From: Acidobacteriota bacterium
GTDB lineage: Bacteria; Acidobacteriota; Terriglobia; Acidiferrales; UBA7541
Assembly (NCBI GenBank): GCA_003166795.1
Contig: PMUS01000099.1
Coordinates: forward strand, 39,795-85,520
Length of the DNA: 45,726 nt
Direction of reading: 5' to 3'
Part shown: positions 1 through 9,394 of the stretch, piece by piece
Layout of the letters: every line of letters begins with the position of its first letter
How positions within the stretch are numbered: the first letter of the stretch is position 1
Made by a program: the position numbers and the translations under genes
The notes under the pieces: model-generated
Told to the model about the DNA's origin: nothing
Seen by the model: the letters and a program-made list of their open reading frames with translations, nothing else
Databases searched by the model: none

Positions 1-1055
1 AGGCGCCGCCCGCGAAACCCCAGCGAGTGGGGCAGGAAATGATTTTGCGCGACGGCTCTGCAGAGGCGCGGGAAATCGGCAAAGGCCGTGTTCGCCGAGA
101 GCGAGAGTATGACCAGGACGGAGACGATAGTTACGTAGTAGAACCACCCCCGCCCAACCACGGCTGCGACCAGCATGGAGAGCACGCTCTGGTATCCAGG
201 CCGCCCCGGATCGGTTGCGGCTATGCCATATGCGCGAATCAAGAAAGCGATGCCTGCGAGCATCACGATCAGCAATCCGATGATTACAGTCAAGGTGCGC
301 TGCGCGTTGCGCACAGTGGGCTCGCGAAACGCCTTGACACCGTTGCTGACCGCCTCAACGCCGGTCATCGCCGTGCAACCGTTCGAGAAAACTTGCAGCA
401 GCAGCCACATGCTCGCGACAGCGACGGCAGCGCTCGGCGGCACGGGGGGCGCAACGACGGGTATCGGATGCCCGCCAGCAAGAACCGTCTTGAACGTGCC
501 AATCGCAATCGCGGCAAGCAAAGTGCCGACGAACAGGTAAGTGGGAACCATAAAAAAGATTCCGGCCTCGCGCAGCCCGCGCAGATTCACGATGGTGATG
601 ACCACGAGGATACCGAGGCAAATTAAAACCGTGTGCGGCTGGAGACTCGGAATTGCGGAAACGAGCGCGCCAACTCCGGCGGAGATGCCCACGGCCACGA
701 CAAGAATGTAGTCAATCATCAGCGCCGCGGCGGCAAGCAGCCCCGGAAATGTTCCCAGATTTTCCGACGCAACGGTGTAGGACCCACCGCCGCCCGGGTA
801 GGCCGCAATCGTCTGACGATAGGAGAAGTAAACAATGGTCAGAAGCACGATGATGCTCGCGCTCACGGGCACGATATAAGCGATTCCCAGCGCTCCCAGC
901 GGAATCAGGAGAGTAAGAGCGGCCTCGGGCCCGTACGCCGCGGAGCTTAGGGCGTCCAGACCAAAAATGGGGATCCCGGAGTAGGTGCCGATTTGTTCGG
1001 CACGCTCATCCGACGTGGCGAGCGGTTTCCCGAGCAGGATATCCAGAACGGACAC
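1..1055 (-). CDS. KimA/YdaO-like APC-superfamily permease, 3' end cut by window edge
   Basis: The minus strand is open from a GTG at 1055, preceded by a strong GGGAGGGG ribosome site, to the left edge, giving about 351 residues without a stop. The translation begins MSVLDILLGKPLATSDERAE and contains GLDALSSAAYGPEAA, SYRQTIAAYPGGGGSY, ASENLG and GVEAVSNGVKAFREP. These blocks match, from memory, the Bacillus subtilis high-affinity K+/H+ symporter KimA (YdaO), an APC-superfamily inner-membrane carrier. About nine hydrophobic segments are visible. KimA-type proteins are roughly 600 residues with a cytoplasmic C-terminal domain, so about 250 residues should lie outside the window. Potassium uptake is the likely role, but related carriers are annotated as amino-acid permeases and the substrate cannot be fixed from this fragment. 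Confidence 0.85.
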   Translation of the reverse strand, partial: MSVLDILLGKPLATSDERAEQIGTYSGIPIFGLDALSSAAYGPEAALTLLIPLGALGIAYIVPVSASIIVLLTIVYFSYRQTIAAYPGGGGSYTVASENLGTFPGLLAAAALMIDYILVVAVGISAGVGALVSAIPSLQPHTVLICLGILVVITIVNLRGLREAGIFFMVPTYLFVGTLLAAIAIGTFKTVLAGGHPIPVVAPPVPPSAAVAVASMWLLLQVFSNGCTAMTGVEAVSNGVKAFREPTVRNAQRTLTVIIGLLIVMLAGIAFLIRAYGIAATDPGRPGYQSVLSMLVAAVVGRGWFYYVTIVSVLVILSLSANTAFADFPRLCRAVAQNHFLPHSLGFRGRR

Positions 1056-1271
1056 AATCCCCTCCCGATTCGTTACGATGGACGCATAGGGTAATTCGGA
1101 AGACGGTCAATTGGAACCGTAAAGCGCTGCCTCCGCCGGAAATGCGGAATGTTTGTCAGTCTGTAATTTCAGGTTCTTGGCGAGGCGGGTGGGCGGACGA
1201 GGCCCGCGCGCGGGAATGCGCGTTGACTTGCGGCAGGCCGCGGCCTAGCATGGCGCGCACGGGAGGTACGC

Positions 1272-3590
1272 TTGGACTCACCCAGCAGTCCGAGAGTGCG
1301 TCGAATACTGTCGAGCGCGGTGATCCTGGCCGCGATCCTGGTTCTATCGTTGATGGGCGTTCACCCCCCGGCGCCAAGGCCGTCGAGCGCACCAGCGACC
1401 GAGTTTTCGGCATCGCGCGCGCTGGATACCCTCCACCGAGTTCTAAAGGAAGACACACCCCATCCCATCGGTAGCGCGGCGAACGATGCTGTGCGCGGAC
1501 GAATCGTGGACGAGCTGACCAGGCTCGGCTATCAACCCCAAGTGCAGACGGCATTCGACTGCGGCCAGTACGTAAATTGCGCGACCGTGAACAATGTGGT
1601 CGCGCAGCTCGACGGAACAGAGGGCGGCCCGGATTCAAGCGGTGCCGTGCTGCTCGCGGCGCACTACGATTCGGTTCCGGCCGGCCCGGGCGATTCCGAC
1701 GACGGCACCGGCGTCGCTGCGGTATTGGAGATTGCGCGCGCCCTCAAGTCGCTTCCTGCGCCGAGGCACGCGATTGTCTTGCTGATAGACGACGGAGAAG
1801 AAGCAGGACTGCTCGGAGCGCACGCATTCGTTGACTTCAACCCGCTCGCGAAGGACGTGCGCGCGGCGGTGAATCTCGAAGCGCGCGGCACGTCCGGCCC
1901 GAGCCTGATGTTCGAAACCGGCAGCGCGAACGACTGGGTCGTCCGGCTATACGCGCGGCACGCCGCTCATCCCGCGGCTACTTCGATCTTTTACACGGTT
2001 TACCAACAGCTCCCGAACGATACGGACTTCACGGTCTTCAAAGCCGCGGGTTATCAGGGACTCAATTTCGCGTACGTCGGCGACGTGGTGCATTACCACA
2101 CGCCGCTGGACAATTCCGCCAACGTGAGTCTCGCAAGCCTGCAGCATCATGGCGAAAACGCTTTGCCCGCCATCGTCGCGCTCGCGAATTCCGATCTTGC
2201 GAACCCGCCACAGCGGGAAGCAGTCTATTTTGATCTATTCGGGCGCTGGCTCATCCAGTGGCAGGCGCGGCGGACGCTGGGATTCGCGCTGGCCGCCGCG
2301 ATTCTGTTGGTGCTGCAAATCGGCTGGCTGATTCGAAACAACCGCCTGACGCTGCGCGAGTTTCTATTGGGGATGATTAACTGGCCGGTGAGCATGATCG
2401 TAACGGGCTTGCTGGCGTTCATCGTGGTGCGGCTGGTTCATCTGGCCGGCGGGACGCCCGTGAAATGGATTGCGTATCCGCTGCCGATCGAGGTTGCGTT
2501 CTGGTCGCTGGCCGTAGCGGTGGTGACGACACACGCCATCCTGTTCGCGCGGCGCGCCGGATTCTGGGGGCTGTGGGCCGGAGCGTGGACGTGGTGGGCT
2601 CTGCTGGCGGTCGTGATTTCCTGGCAGACGCCCGGGCTCAGCTACATCGTGCTGGTACCGGCGGGCGTGGCCGCGCTTGCAGGATTGCCGGCGACGCTGC
2701 GTCGCAGCGAAAGCTTCGACGCCGCGGCCGTGGCGGCTATTCTGCCTCTCGCGGCGGTTGGAATCGTCGCGTTTGAACCGGCGTTACTTCTGTACAGCGG
2801 GCTCGGCAACGACATCCTGGTTGTGATCGCTCTCGTAATCGGATTGATCTGCACGCCGCTCGCACCGCTTTGCGCAGATTTGCGCGGAGTGCCGGGCTTG
2901 CGAGGATTGGCCATTCCATGGATTCCAATTCTGCTGACGGGGCTTGCCCTGTTCGCGGCAGTCGTGGTGCCAGCCTTTTCCGCGAAAGCGCCGGAGCGCT
3001 TGAATTTTGAATTCTCCCAGGACGCCGACACGGGAAACGCGCAATGGATCGTAGAGCCCGAGTCCGGCCGCCTGCCGGAGGCGATCCGGCTGGCGGCGGC
3101 CTTCCGCGCCGTCCAGCGCGGCGCATTCCCGTGGGACACGAGAGCCGCGTTCGTGTCTGACGCGCCGCACCTGGATCTGGCGCCGCCGACTTTCACGATA
3201 CTGGAATCGTCGCAAGGGGATGGCCGGCGAAACTACCGAACCCTGCTGCGCTCCGAGCGCGGTGCGCCGTTTGCCGCGCTGTTGTTTCCGCCGGACACGG
3301 GTGTTGAGAACGTACGGATGGCAGGACAGCCATTGCCACCGGCCACCGAGGGGACCCGGAGCCTCTTCAACGGCTGGGTAGCATACGCCTGCCCGGCGAT
3401 GCCCGCGAGCGGCGTCGAAGTCAGTTTTTCGGTACCGCTGGGAAAAACCGTGGAAGTCTCCGCGGCCGATCAGAGCTACGGTTTGCCGCCCGAAGGAAGT
3501 TTTCTGCTGAATTCGCGACCGCTCACGGCGACTCCCTCGCAGAATGGCGATGTCACTATCGTCACACGCCGCGTGCAGCTCCTGCCATAG
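1272..3590 (+). CDS. M28-family zinc peptidase with multi-span membrane C-terminus
   Basis: A 772-residue protein starting at TTG, chosen because GGGAGG lies five bases upstream. A signal-anchor segment covers residues about 12-30. The M28 aminopeptidase domain (about 45-310) shows the di-zinc signature: H131 in HYDSVP, D143 in DSDDGTG, the general base E176 and metal ligand E177 in DDGEEAGLLGA, E203 in NLEARG, and H276 in YHTPLD. From about 335 to 575 there are eight or so hydrophobic helices, followed by a soluble C-terminal beta-rich region to the end. This layout resembles the ER metallopeptidase ERMP1/Fxna and bacterial membrane-bound M28 proteins. The catalytic domain is predicted to face the periplasm and remove N-terminal residues from peptides. 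The substrate is unknown. It stands alone between divergent and downstream transport genes. Confidence 0.88.
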   Translation: MDSPSSPRVRRILSSAVILAAILVLSLMGVHPPAPRPSSAPATEFSASRALDTLHRVLKEDTPHPIGSAANDAVRGRIVDELTRLGYQPQVQTAFDCGQYVNCATVNNVVAQLDGTEGGPDSSGAVLLAAHYDSVPAGPGDSDDGTGVAAVLEIARALKSLPAPRHAIVLLIDDGEEAGLLGAHAFVDFNPLAKDVRAAVNLEARGTSGPSLMFETGSANDWVVRLYARHAAHPAATSIFYTVYQQLPNDTDFTVFKAAGYQGLNFAYVGDVVHYHTPLDNSANVSLASLQHHGENALPAIVALANSDLANPPQREAVYFDLFGRWLIQWQARRTLGFALAAAILLVLQIGWLIRNNRLTLREFLLGMINWPVSMIVTGLLAFIVVRLVHLAGGTPVKWIAYPLPIEVAFWSLAVAVVTTHAILFARRAGFWGLWAGAWTWWALLAVVISWQTPGLSYIVLVPAGVAALAGLPATLRRSESFDAAAVAAILPLAAVGIVAFEPALLLYSGLGNDILVVIALVIGLICTPLAPLCADLRGVPGLRGLAIPWIPILLTGLALFAAVVVPAFSAKAPERLNFEFSQDADTGNAQWIVEPESGRLPEAIRLAAAFRAVQRGAFPWDTRAAFVSDAPHLDLAPPTFTILESSQGDGRRNYRTLLRSERGAPFAALLFPPDTGVENVRMAGQPLPPATEGTRSLFNGWVAYACPAMPASGVEVSFSVPLGKTVEVSAADQSYGLPPEGSFLLNSRPLTATPSQNGDVTIVTRRVQLLP

Positions 3591-3730
3591 TCGGAAAACT
3601 TAACGCAGAGGCCCTAGAGTGCGGATCACACCGACGACACACAAATATAATGACGCACGGTTCACGCCGAGTTGCCGCGCGATCTCCCGGAAATTCGATA
3701 TGATGTTAATTGGGAAGGGCGCTCGCAGGG

Positions 3731-5485
3731 ATGAGTGACGCTGGAAATCTGCCGGCCGTATCCTGGTGGAAGACGCCGCTCCGCTGGTGGGCGCTGCATT
3801 TCGCGCAGCGCCAGGAGCGAGTGCTGCTGGTCTTGAGCATTCTGATTGGCGCGCTGACGGGTCTTTCGGTTGTAGCTTTCATTTTACTTACAGAACGGCT
3901 GGGCATGCGCCTGTACCCCGTGGGTAGCGCGGCTTGGCGGCGAGTGCTGATTCCGGTGGCCGGCTCGCTGGGCATGGGCTACTTGCTGTTCCGCTATTTT
4001 CCTGACGCGCGGGGCAGTGGCGTGCCGCAGACAAAAGCGGCGCTTTATGCGCGCGACGGCGTCATCACGTTCAAGACGATCGTCGGGAAGTTCTTCTGCA
4101 CCGCCGCCACGCTTGCCAGCGGCATCCCGCTGGGACGCGAGGGACCTTCCGTACAAGTTGGCGCCGGCATCGCTTCGGTGCTGGGGCGCCGGCTGGGATT
4201 GCGCCCGGAGAACGTGAAGGCGCTTATTCCCGTGGGCGCGGCGGCCGCGATCGCCGCCGCATTTAATACTCCGCTCGCTGCCGTGGTGTTTGCGCTTGAG
4301 GAAATCGTGGGCGATCTCAACGCGCCGGTGTTGGGTTCCGTCGTGCTGGCGTCCGCGACCTCCTGGCTGGTTCTGAAACTGTGTCTCGGCAACAATCCTC
4401 TATTTGAGGTGCCGCAATACCAACTGGTTCACCCGGTCGAATTTTTGATTTACGCCGTGCTGGGGGTTGTCGGCGGGTTCGTGTCCGTGGTGTTTACAAG
4501 GATGCTGCTTGTGATGCGCGAGCGCTTTCGGCTGTTTCCGCCGTGGACGCGCTGGTTCCAGCCCGCCGCGGGAGGCCTGGTGGCCGGATTGATTGCATGG
4601 CGCGTGCCGCAGGTGTTGGGCGTGGGATATGGGTACGTGGGCGACGTACTCAACAACAAAATGGCGCTCGAACTCATGGCCATGCTGGTTGTGTTCAAAC
4701 TTGTGGCTGTGACGACCAGCTATGCCTCGGGCAACGCAGGCGGAATTTTTGGCCCGAGCCTGTTCATTGGCGCGATGCTGGGAGGCACGCTCGGAAGCGC
4801 GGCGCACCATCTGTGGCCGGCGTACACGGCGGCTCCGGGAGCCTATGCGCTGGTAGGCATGGGCACTTTGTTCGCGGGAATTTTGCGCGCCCCGATGACG
4901 TCCGTGCTGATGATCTTCGAAACGACGCACGACTACGCCGTGATCGTCCCGCTGATGATTTCCAATATGGTGAGCTTTTTCATTTCTTCGAAACTGCAGC
5001 CGGAACCAATCTACGAGGCGCTGGCGATTCAAGATGGCATCCACTTGCCCAGCGAGGGAGCGCGCCGCCGGTATGGCCGGCGACAAGTGGCTCTGGTGAT
5101 GCGCGCCGCCAACGATCTGCTGGCAGCACAGACGACCGTGCAGGAAGCTTTCGAAACGAAGAAGGGCAGCCAATGGCACGCGTGGCCCGTGACAGACGAA
5201 ACCGGCATCGTGGGCGTCGTCAGCCGAGCACAGATCGAACAGGCTGTGGCGAAAGGCGAAGCGAAAAAGCCATTGCGAAATTTCCTCGATAAGCGCGAGT
5301 TTCCGCACGTCCACGCGGACCATCCACTCCACGTGGCGCTCGAACGCATGGGCGCGGCGAAATTGGATCTCTTGCCGGTCGTGAGCCGCGCGAACATTCA
5401 TTATTTGCTGGGGATCGTCGTCTTGCCCGACGTGCTTCATGCGTTTGGCGTCGAGCAGCGTGATTCGCCCGAGCACAAGGTTTGA
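3731..5485 (+). CDS. ClC-family chloride/proton exchanger with C-terminal CBS domains
   Basis: ATG at 3731 gives 584 residues; an in-frame TTG 21 bases upstream has no ribosome site, whereas GGAAGG lies 12 bases before the ATG. The ClC core has GSGVP at 95-99, GREGP at 135-139 with the gating glutamate E137, an NTPLAAVVFALEE segment ending in E190/E191 (the region of the proton glutamate of E. coli ClcA), and a GGIFGPSLFIG selectivity loop. Both gating and proton glutamates being present argues for a Cl-/H+ antiporter rather than a channel. The last 130 residues form a pair of CBS domains that usually bind adenine nucleotides. A TATAAT -10-like box lies at 3646-3651 but I see no convincing -35. 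The gene converges on the next one with a 28-bp gap. Confidence 0.93.
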   Translation: MSDAGNLPAVSWWKTPLRWWALHFAQRQERVLLVLSILIGALTGLSVVAFILLTERLGMRLYPVGSAAWRRVLIPVAGSLGMGYLLFRYFPDARGSGVPQTKAALYARDGVITFKTIVGKFFCTAATLASGIPLGREGPSVQVGAGIASVLGRRLGLRPENVKALIPVGAAAAIAAAFNTPLAAVVFALEEIVGDLNAPVLGSVVLASATSWLVLKLCLGNNPLFEVPQYQLVHPVEFLIYAVLGVVGGFVSVVFTRMLLVMRERFRLFPPWTRWFQPAAGGLVAGLIAWRVPQVLGVGYGYVGDVLNNKMALELMAMLVVFKLVAVTTSYASGNAGGIFGPSLFIGAMLGGTLGSAAHHLWPAYTAAPGAYALVGMGTLFAGILRAPMTSVLMIFETTHDYAVIVPLMISNMVSFFISSKLQPEPIYEALAIQDGIHLPSEGARRRYGRRQVALVMRAANDLLAAQTTVQEAFETKKGSQWHAWPVTDETGIVGVVSRAQIEQAVAKGEAKKPLRNFLDKREFPHVHADHPLHVALERMGAAKLDLLPVVSRANIHYLLGIVVLPDVLHAFGVEQRDSPEHKV

Positions 5486-5513
5486 GGACTCTTGAGAGAA
5501 CGGCAGCGATTTT

Positions 5514-7616
5514 CTATTTGAGGATCTTGAGCAGGCTGCTGTAATCGTCCGTCCAGAGCGCCCTGTAATTTGATGGCGCGAGGATTGTTCCCGCCTGTTC
5601 GATCCGGGGCTGGCCCAAGAATCCGGCTCGGCTGCCCACCAGAATCCACGACGCGGCGTAGACACCCTTCTGATGATCGTCCAGATTGCTGATCATCACC
5701 GCTTCCTTATCGAACCAGGTCGCAGCTGCCGCCACGACCGGCTCGAGGTCCAGATATTTATTCGAAATGTGCACGGCGAGCACTCCATCAGTTTTCAGAT
5801 GGCGGAAATATAGATCGAACGCCTGGCGGGTGAGCAGGTGAACGGGGATCGAATCTCCGGAGAATGCATCCACGGCGAGAATGTCGAACGCTTGCGGAGA
5901 CTGGCGTTCGAGTGACAACCGCGCGTCGCCCAGCACGATGTCAATATTCGCCTGGGAGTCTCGCAGAAATGTGAATTCTTGATTTGCGATTTGGACGTCG
6001 AGCGAATTGATCTCGTAGAACGAGTAATGGTCCCCCGGCTGCCCGTACGACGCGATCGTGCCTGCTCCAAGACCAATTATGCCCATTCGCAGAGCGCCAT
6101 TTTCCTGGGCGGCTTTCAGCGCCACGCCAATTCCGGAGTCCGGCCCGTAATACGTCGTCGGCCAGCGGCGACGGCTCGCCGCCAGGAATTGCAGGCCATG
6201 ATCGATCGTGCCATTCAACAATCTGCGGTAACGCGCGTCGTCGTCCGGCAACTGCACGGCGTTCTCCTTGACGAGGACTACGTTGGGCACGATTCCGTCT
6301 ATCACCCGCAGCACGCCATAGAAATTCCGGACCGCGAGCCGCGCCTCCGCAGACTGCTCCCTGGCGGTGGTGAAAAGGCTGGCAATCAGCGCGACGACAA
6401 GGGCGATCAGGACCAGCCAGGAGGGCTGCCAGCGCGTAATGCGAAATTCACTTTGCGGATCGCGGTAATTGACGACCAGGACCAGAATCGCGCAGATTCC
6501 CATGGCAACCTGCAGCTCGTAGTATCCGGAGAACAGGCGCGGAGCCACGAGCGCGACGAACACGGCTCCGGCGGCGCCGCCCACGGAGCACATCAGGTAA
6601 AACGTCGTCAGGTGCGCCGGATCAGGCTTCAACCGGGCCAGCTCGCCATGGCAGAACATGCAACATACGAAAAGGCCGCAGCAGAAAAGAGGAATCAGAA
6701 CCTTGATGGGAAGCCCGGTGAAGGATGGAGCCAGAGCGTAAGCCATGCCCCCGAGCATCACGCCGAGCAGACGCAAGAAAAGGCCGCGGCGGTACCAGCC
6801 GCGGGCGTCGAAACACAAGATAAAGCTGAGCAGATAGAGACTGAGCGGCAGGACCCACAGAAACGGAACCGACGCCACGTTTTGAGTAATGTGGTTCGTG
6901 ACGGCCAACAGGAGCGCCGAAGCGCAGGCGGCCAGCGCAACCCACAGCAGTTGCAGCTTCCAATCGGGCCGGGGAGTAGTTTCCGGGTTTGCGCGGGTGA
7001 CCGCTTCGCCGCGAGAAAGAAAACCTATCGCGGCGCACAAGAGCGCGACTCCCGCGTATGCCACGGACCATCCGACCGCTTGATGGGAACTGGAAAACAT
7101 TGGCTCGATCAGGATGGGATAGCTCAGCAACGCCAGCATCGAGCCGGCGTTGGATAGCGCGTAGAAACGGTACGGCGCAGCGCCCGCGCGTGTTTTCGTG
7201 TACCACGCCTGCAAAAGCGGGCTGGTTGCGGACAACAAAAAGTAGGGCAATCCCACCGCGACGCCGAGGAGCAGAAGAATATGAACCACGGGCGCAGCGG
7301 GGTCCGACGGCTTCCACGAGGCTTTGGGCAGAATCGGCAGCGCCAGAAAACTGGCGGCGAGTATCGCCGCATGAATTCGGCCCTGCGTTCGTGGCTGAAA
7401 TCTTCCGGACAAAAGATGCGCGTAGAAATATCCGAGCAACAGCACGAGCTGGAAAAACAGCAGGCAGACGATCCAAACCGCCGCGCCGCCTCCAAACCAC
7501 GGCAGGATGATCTTGGCGATGAGCGGCTGCACTTGAAACAGGAGGAACGCGCTCGAAAAAATCGCGACGCCGTAAAGCAACGTCGAAGGGCCGCGGGAAA
7601 CCGAACTGGCACTCAT
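5514..7616 (-). CDS. Fused multi-span membrane protein/spermidine synthase-like methyltransferase-fold protein
   Basis: A 700-residue protein. Residues 1-420 contain about a dozen hydrophobic helices, opening with ILPWFGGGAAVW after a long first span. The C-terminal ~230 residues form a Rossmann fold of the spermidine synthase type: GIIGLGAGTIASYG (AdoMet-site glycine loop), FYEINSLDV (acidic residue at the end of strand 2), VLGDARL, and DILAVDAFSGDSIPVHLLT. Proteins of this architecture are widespread and usually annotated as fused MFS/spermidine synthase. Their reaction is not established and true polyamine synthesis should not be assumed. It sits alone, convergent with the ClC gene. Confidence 0.85.
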   Translation of the reverse strand: MSASSVSRGPSTLLYGVAIFSSAFLLFQVQPLIAKIILPWFGGGAAVWIVCLLFFQLVLLLGYFYAHLLSGRFQPRTQGRIHAAILAASFLALPILPKASWKPSDPAAPVVHILLLLGVAVGLPYFLLSATSPLLQAWYTKTRAGAAPYRFYALSNAGSMLALLSYPILIEPMFSSSHQAVGWSVAYAGVALLCAAIGFLSRGEAVTRANPETTPRPDWKLQLLWVALAACASALLLAVTNHITQNVASVPFLWVLPLSLYLLSFILCFDARGWYRRGLFLRLLGVMLGGMAYALAPSFTGLPIKVLIPLFCCGLFVCCMFCHGELARLKPDPAHLTTFYLMCSVGGAAGAVFVALVAPRLFSGYYELQVAMGICAILVLVVNYRDPQSEFRITRWQPSWLVLIALVVALIASLFTTAREQSAEARLAVRNFYGVLRVIDGIVPNVVLVKENAVQLPDDDARYRRLLNGTIDHGLQFLAASRRRWPTTYYGPDSGIGVALKAAQENGALRMGIIGLGAGTIASYGQPGDHYSFYEINSLDVQIANQEFTFLRDSQANIDIVLGDARLSLERQSPQAFDILAVDAFSGDSIPVHLLTRQAFDLYFRHLKTDGVLAVHISNKYLDLEPVVAAAATWFDKEAVMISNLDDHQKGVYAASWILVGSRAGFLGQPRIEQAGTILAPSNYRALWTDDYSSLLKILK

Positions 7617-7653
7617 GAGCGCCGGTAGGATAGCCCCAAAAGCTACGGACTTG

Positions 7654-7694
7654 CCACAGAGGACACAGAGAAGGCCCAGAGAGCACGGAGAAAA
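7654..7694. repeat. Degenerate CACAGAG-type short tandem repeat
   Basis: Purine-rich intergenic tract with repeated units CCACAGAGG, ACACAGAGAA, CCCAGAGAG and CACGGAGAA. Similar tracts occur between genes in many bacterial genomes, including, from general knowledge, acidobacterial ones. Its function is unknown. It lies in the divergent gap before cysS. Confidence 0.45.
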
Positions 7695-7740
7695 CCTTAA
7701 GGCTCATGGCAGAGAACGCAGGGATGTCGCGGAGGAGGGT

Positions 7741-7769
7741 TTGCTGCCGGGCGAAGCGTCGGATACAAT
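7741..7769 (+). promoter_or_regulatory. Predicted sigma-70 promoter of cysS
   Basis: TTGCTG (7741-7746), a 17-bp spacer, then TACAAT (7764-7769). The inferred transcript start is about 18 bases before the cysS ATG, so the leader is very short, consistent with the absence of a clear Shine-Dalgarno. Confidence 0.6.
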
Positions 7770-7793
7770 AATCGTTTTGCGCGTGGCACAAAT

Positions 7794-9233
7794 ATGATCC
7801 AGATACGCCTCCACAATACGCTGACCAACGACCTGCAGCCGCTCGACCCGGTTCACCCGGGTGAAGTGCGCATTTACACGTGCGGGCCGACCGTCTACGC
7901 CTCCGCGCATATCGGAAACTTTCGCACGTTCATGTTCCAGGACGTGCTGCGGCGATTCCTGAAATCGCAGGGCCTGCGCGTGATGCAGGTGATGAACGTC
8001 ACCGACGTGGACGACCGTATCATCCAGTCGGCGGCCGCCGCCGGAATCGGCATTCGCGAATACACCGACAAATACATCCGCGGGTTCCTCGAGGATATTG
8101 ACGCACTGCATATCCAAATGCCCGAGGAGCTGGTCCGCGCGACAGATCACATCGAAGACATGGTCGCGTTGATCGAGAAGCTGCAGGAAAAGGGTTTTAC
8201 TTACAAGAGCGAAGGCTCCATCTATTTCCGAATCTCGAAGTTCCCCGCTTACGGAAAGCTTTCCAAAATCGACGTGGCCGGAATGCAGGCCGGCGCGCGC
8301 GTGGACATGGATCAGTACGAAAAAGACGACGCGCGTGATTTCGCAATGTGGAAGGCGCCGAAACCGGGCGAGCATTTCTGGGAAACGCGTATCGGGCCGG
8401 GGCGTCCCGGCTGGCACATTGAATGCTCGGCGATGGCCATGAAGTATCTCGGCGATACGCTCGATATCCACACCGGCGGAGTGGATCTCGCCTTCCCGCA
8501 CCACGAAAACGAAATCGCCCAGAGCGAAGGGGCCACGGGGAAAACCTTCGTCCGGACGTGGCTGCACGCGGAACACCTGATTATCGAAGGGCAGAAGATG
8601 TCGAAATCTCTCGGCAATTTCTATACGCTGCGCGATCTTTTCGCGCGCGGCCACAAACCCTCCACGATTCGTTTTCTGCTGCTCTCCGTTCCCTATCGCC
8701 GCCAGCTCAATTTCACGGAGGAAGGCATCGTGCAGGCGAGGAACTCGACCGAGCGGCTGCGGAATTTCGTGACGCGGCTGAGGACCGCGCAGTTTCCTCC
8801 CGGCTCGAACCCGGAAACGGAAAAACGCATCGCCCAAGCGGAGAACGATTTCGACGCGGGTCTCGCGGACGACATCAATACGGCCATGGCGCTGGCGGCG
8901 ATTTTCGATCTGGTGCGCGACGTCAATACGGCGATGGATCGGGGCGCGTTTCTGCAGCAGGACGCGCCACGCGCCGTGGCCGCGATGGAAAAATTCGACG
9001 CCGTCCTGGCGCTGCTCGAGGACGACGACGATGACAAGCTCGCCAAGCTCGGCTTCTCGCCGGAGAAAGCGCGGATGCCGGCTGCGGAAGTGGACGCGCT
9101 GATCGAAGAGCGCCAGGCGGCCAAGAAGCGGCGCGACTTCAAACGCGCCGATGAGATACGGCAGAATCTCGCGGATTCTGGTATTCTGTTGGAAGATGCC
9201 AAGGACGGAAGCGTCCGTTGGAAGTACAAATGA
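7794..9233 (+). CDS. cysS: Cysteine--tRNA ligase
   Basis: A 479-residue class I aminoacyl-tRNA synthetase that charges tRNA-Cys with cysteine in the cytoplasm. The N-terminal CGPTVY (C30) and the ATP-binding HIGN (39-42) are present. The zinc ligands are C30, C211 in ECSAM, H236 and E240 in HHENE. The KMSKS loop is at 268-272. The C-terminal helical region follows, with a lysine/arginine-rich anticodon-binding end (EERQAAKKRRDFKRADEIR). Length is within the usual 460-490 range. No clear ribosome site precedes the ATG, but a good promoter ends about 25 bases upstream. Confidence 0.97.
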   Translation: MIQIRLHNTLTNDLQPLDPVHPGEVRIYTCGPTVYASAHIGNFRTFMFQDVLRRFLKSQGLRVMQVMNVTDVDDRIIQSAAAAGIGIREYTDKYIRGFLEDIDALHIQMPEELVRATDHIEDMVALIEKLQEKGFTYKSEGSIYFRISKFPAYGKLSKIDVAGMQAGARVDMDQYEKDDARDFAMWKAPKPGEHFWETRIGPGRPGWHIECSAMAMKYLGDTLDIHTGGVDLAFPHHENEIAQSEGATGKTFVRTWLHAEHLIIEGQKMSKSLGNFYTLRDLFARGHKPSTIRFLLLSVPYRRQLNFTEEGIVQARNSTERLRNFVTRLRTAQFPPGSNPETEKRIAQAENDFDAGLADDINTAMALAAIFDLVRDVNTAMDRGAFLQQDAPRAVAAMEKFDAVLALLEDDDDDKLAKLGFSPEKARMPAAEVDALIEERQAAKKRRDFKRADEIRQNLADSGILLEDAKDGSVRWKYK

Positions 9234-9394
9234 ACTTTTCCTCAAAACACGCGCATTTGCTTCATAGCCAGCCTTCTCTGGACCGGCCGAATCTTTTCGG
9301 CGCAGCCTAATTTCCATTCCTCTTAAGGATTTGCCCGGCACGCATCGGCGGTAACCGCTCCGCGCACGGGACCAGTCTAATTTCGGAGGAACAC

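Noticed and set aside
9260-9310. Hairpin CCGAA-TCT-TTCGG between cysS and the aminotransferase as a terminator
   Set aside because: Short stem and no T-run follows.
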